In this document: positions 63,309 through 64,000 of the stretch, in pieces
Numbering within the stretch: position 1 is the first letter of the stretch
Layout: every line of letters begins with the position of its first letter
Source: Nematopogon swammerdamellus
Lineage: Eukaryota; Arthropoda; Insecta; Lepidoptera; Adelidae
Length of the DNA stretch: 64,000 nt
Assembly (NCBI GenBank): GCA_946902875.1
Contig: OX336343.1
Location: forward strand, 5,693,754 to 5,757,753
Direction: 5' to 3'
Program-made: the position numbers and the translations under genes
Notes under the pieces: generated by a model
Seen by the model: the letters and a program-made list of their open reading frames with translations, nothing else
What the model was told of the DNA's origin: nothing
Database searches by the model: none

Positions 63309-64000
63309 TGTCAGCCTTGGTAGCTCAGTGGTGCGGTCGGTCGACTGTTGTTAATGCAACGCTGAGTGCGCTCGTACTTGGATGCTAGAACGATAAAAAA
63401 GGTATGGACTCCGAACCCTATCCTCGCCAGCGTAACACGATATAAGCAAAAGCATGCTTGTTTTGTATGGACGGTCGCGCGCTGGCCCGTCAGTCTGTCA
63501 TCGGCCGCGTTCGCAAAAACCTGTTTAAAGTGCCCGCATGCTCTGTGTTTACGTGTAAAAACACTACAGCCAAGTTTAGTGTGCACAATAGTGGAATATC
63601 TTATCATCGGTAAGTACACTCCGCTCCCCGCAACTCGGCGACGCTAGTTCTCATACAAGCATTTTCCAGTCAGGCGTCCATACCTTTTTTATCGTTCTAG
63701 CTTGGATGAGTGACCGCTCGACCGCTGGAGGCTGACCTTGGTTCGGATTCCACGTAAAACTGTAGGTCCCTTCCCTTCTTACCTTACTAGGTGGTAGGGT
63801 TTATCCCGCCCGGATTGGTACCACCGCACTGAATGAAACGTCGGTCGAAACAGCTATGTAAATAGTTCGTGTTTTCCGTACAGTTCAGTGTAGCCGACAT
63901 GAAATGAAGGGAAGTATTGACATGGCACCTAATTCACCCGGTGTTATGGACTGACATCACGGATGTTGTAGGTGATGCAGCCAACCGTGTCAGTTTCCAT
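63309..64000 (+). mobile_element. SINE family A, full length, split by a P-like element
   Basis: Head GTCAGCCTTGGTAGCTCAGT to 63,384, interruption, then from 63,701 B box GGTTCGGATTCC and body to the window edge at the last bases before the A tail. Confidence 0.8.
63385..63700 (+). mobile_element. P-element-like short transposon with THAP-domain exon
   Basis: 25-bp perfect inverted ends (CTAGAACGATAAAAAAGGTA at the left), 8-bp target duplication CTTGGATG on both sides. Inside, KVPACSVFTCKNTTAKFSVH then NSGISYHR is followed by the donor gtaagt at 63,610. This resembles the start of a THAP domain (C..C, GISYHR), the DNA-binding exon of P transposases. The rest of the transposase is absent, so the copy is non-autonomous. 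Confidence 0.7.

Noticed and set aside
63366..63647. 93-codon plus-strand ORF near the right edge
   Set aside because: It is a mixture of SINE and P-like element sequence; only the THAP-like part in a different frame is meaningful.

Overview
The window looks like nuclear DNA of a moth or butterfly (Lepidoptera). It is AT-rich, has GT-AG introns, and is packed with interspersed repeats of lepidopteran type: tRNA-headed SINEs, RTE- and CR1-like LINE pieces, hAT, mariner, piggyBac and P-like remnants. The species cannot be told from sequence alone.

Layout. Bases 1-31,800 hold no host gene that I can support. They are a mosaic of SINEs, LINE tails and small DNA transposons, plus one near-complete CR1-like LINE (about 22,870-28,066) whose ORF1 (PHD finger, coiled coil, FP_C-like domain) and ORF2 (endonuclease plus reverse transcriptase) are both open. 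A decayed hAT transposon with an 8-bp target duplication lies at 17,062-17,776.

Bases 32,128-63,265 hold one large plus-strand host gene, read here as 23 coding exons with consistent splice phases (3,656 coding nt, about 1,218 codons, open at the right edge). It is the homologue of Drosophila crooked legs (crol), an ecdysone-regulated multi-C2H2 zinc finger protein. Exons 1-8 encode a Gln/Ala/Gly-rich N-terminus with a conserved block ([20 protein letters not shown]). Exons 9-23 encode up to 27 C2H2 fingers, most with the same recognition helix (RKEHLTN).

The part most worth attention is exons 15-21. Five tandem cassette exons (16-20: four of 168 nt with two fingers each, one of 84 nt with one finger) all start and end in phase 2, so any subset can be included or skipped without breaking frame or finger spacing. 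The introns in front of exons 17, 18 and 19 carry inverted complementary elements (ATTCCGATT-type and AATCGGAAT-type) that form 17-22 bp stems next to each acceptor. One upstream copy can pair with the elements in front of all three exons, as in the docking-site/selector system of Dscam. I infer an RNA-structure switch that chooses how many fingers the protein carries. Transcript data are needed to test this.

The introns are full of transposons and three minisatellites. In intron 6 a nested hAT/mariner/piggyBac block ends about 30 nt before exon 7, and its target duplication repeats a branch-point-like motif. The last 700 bp hold a SINE split by a P-like element that carries a THAP-domain exon.
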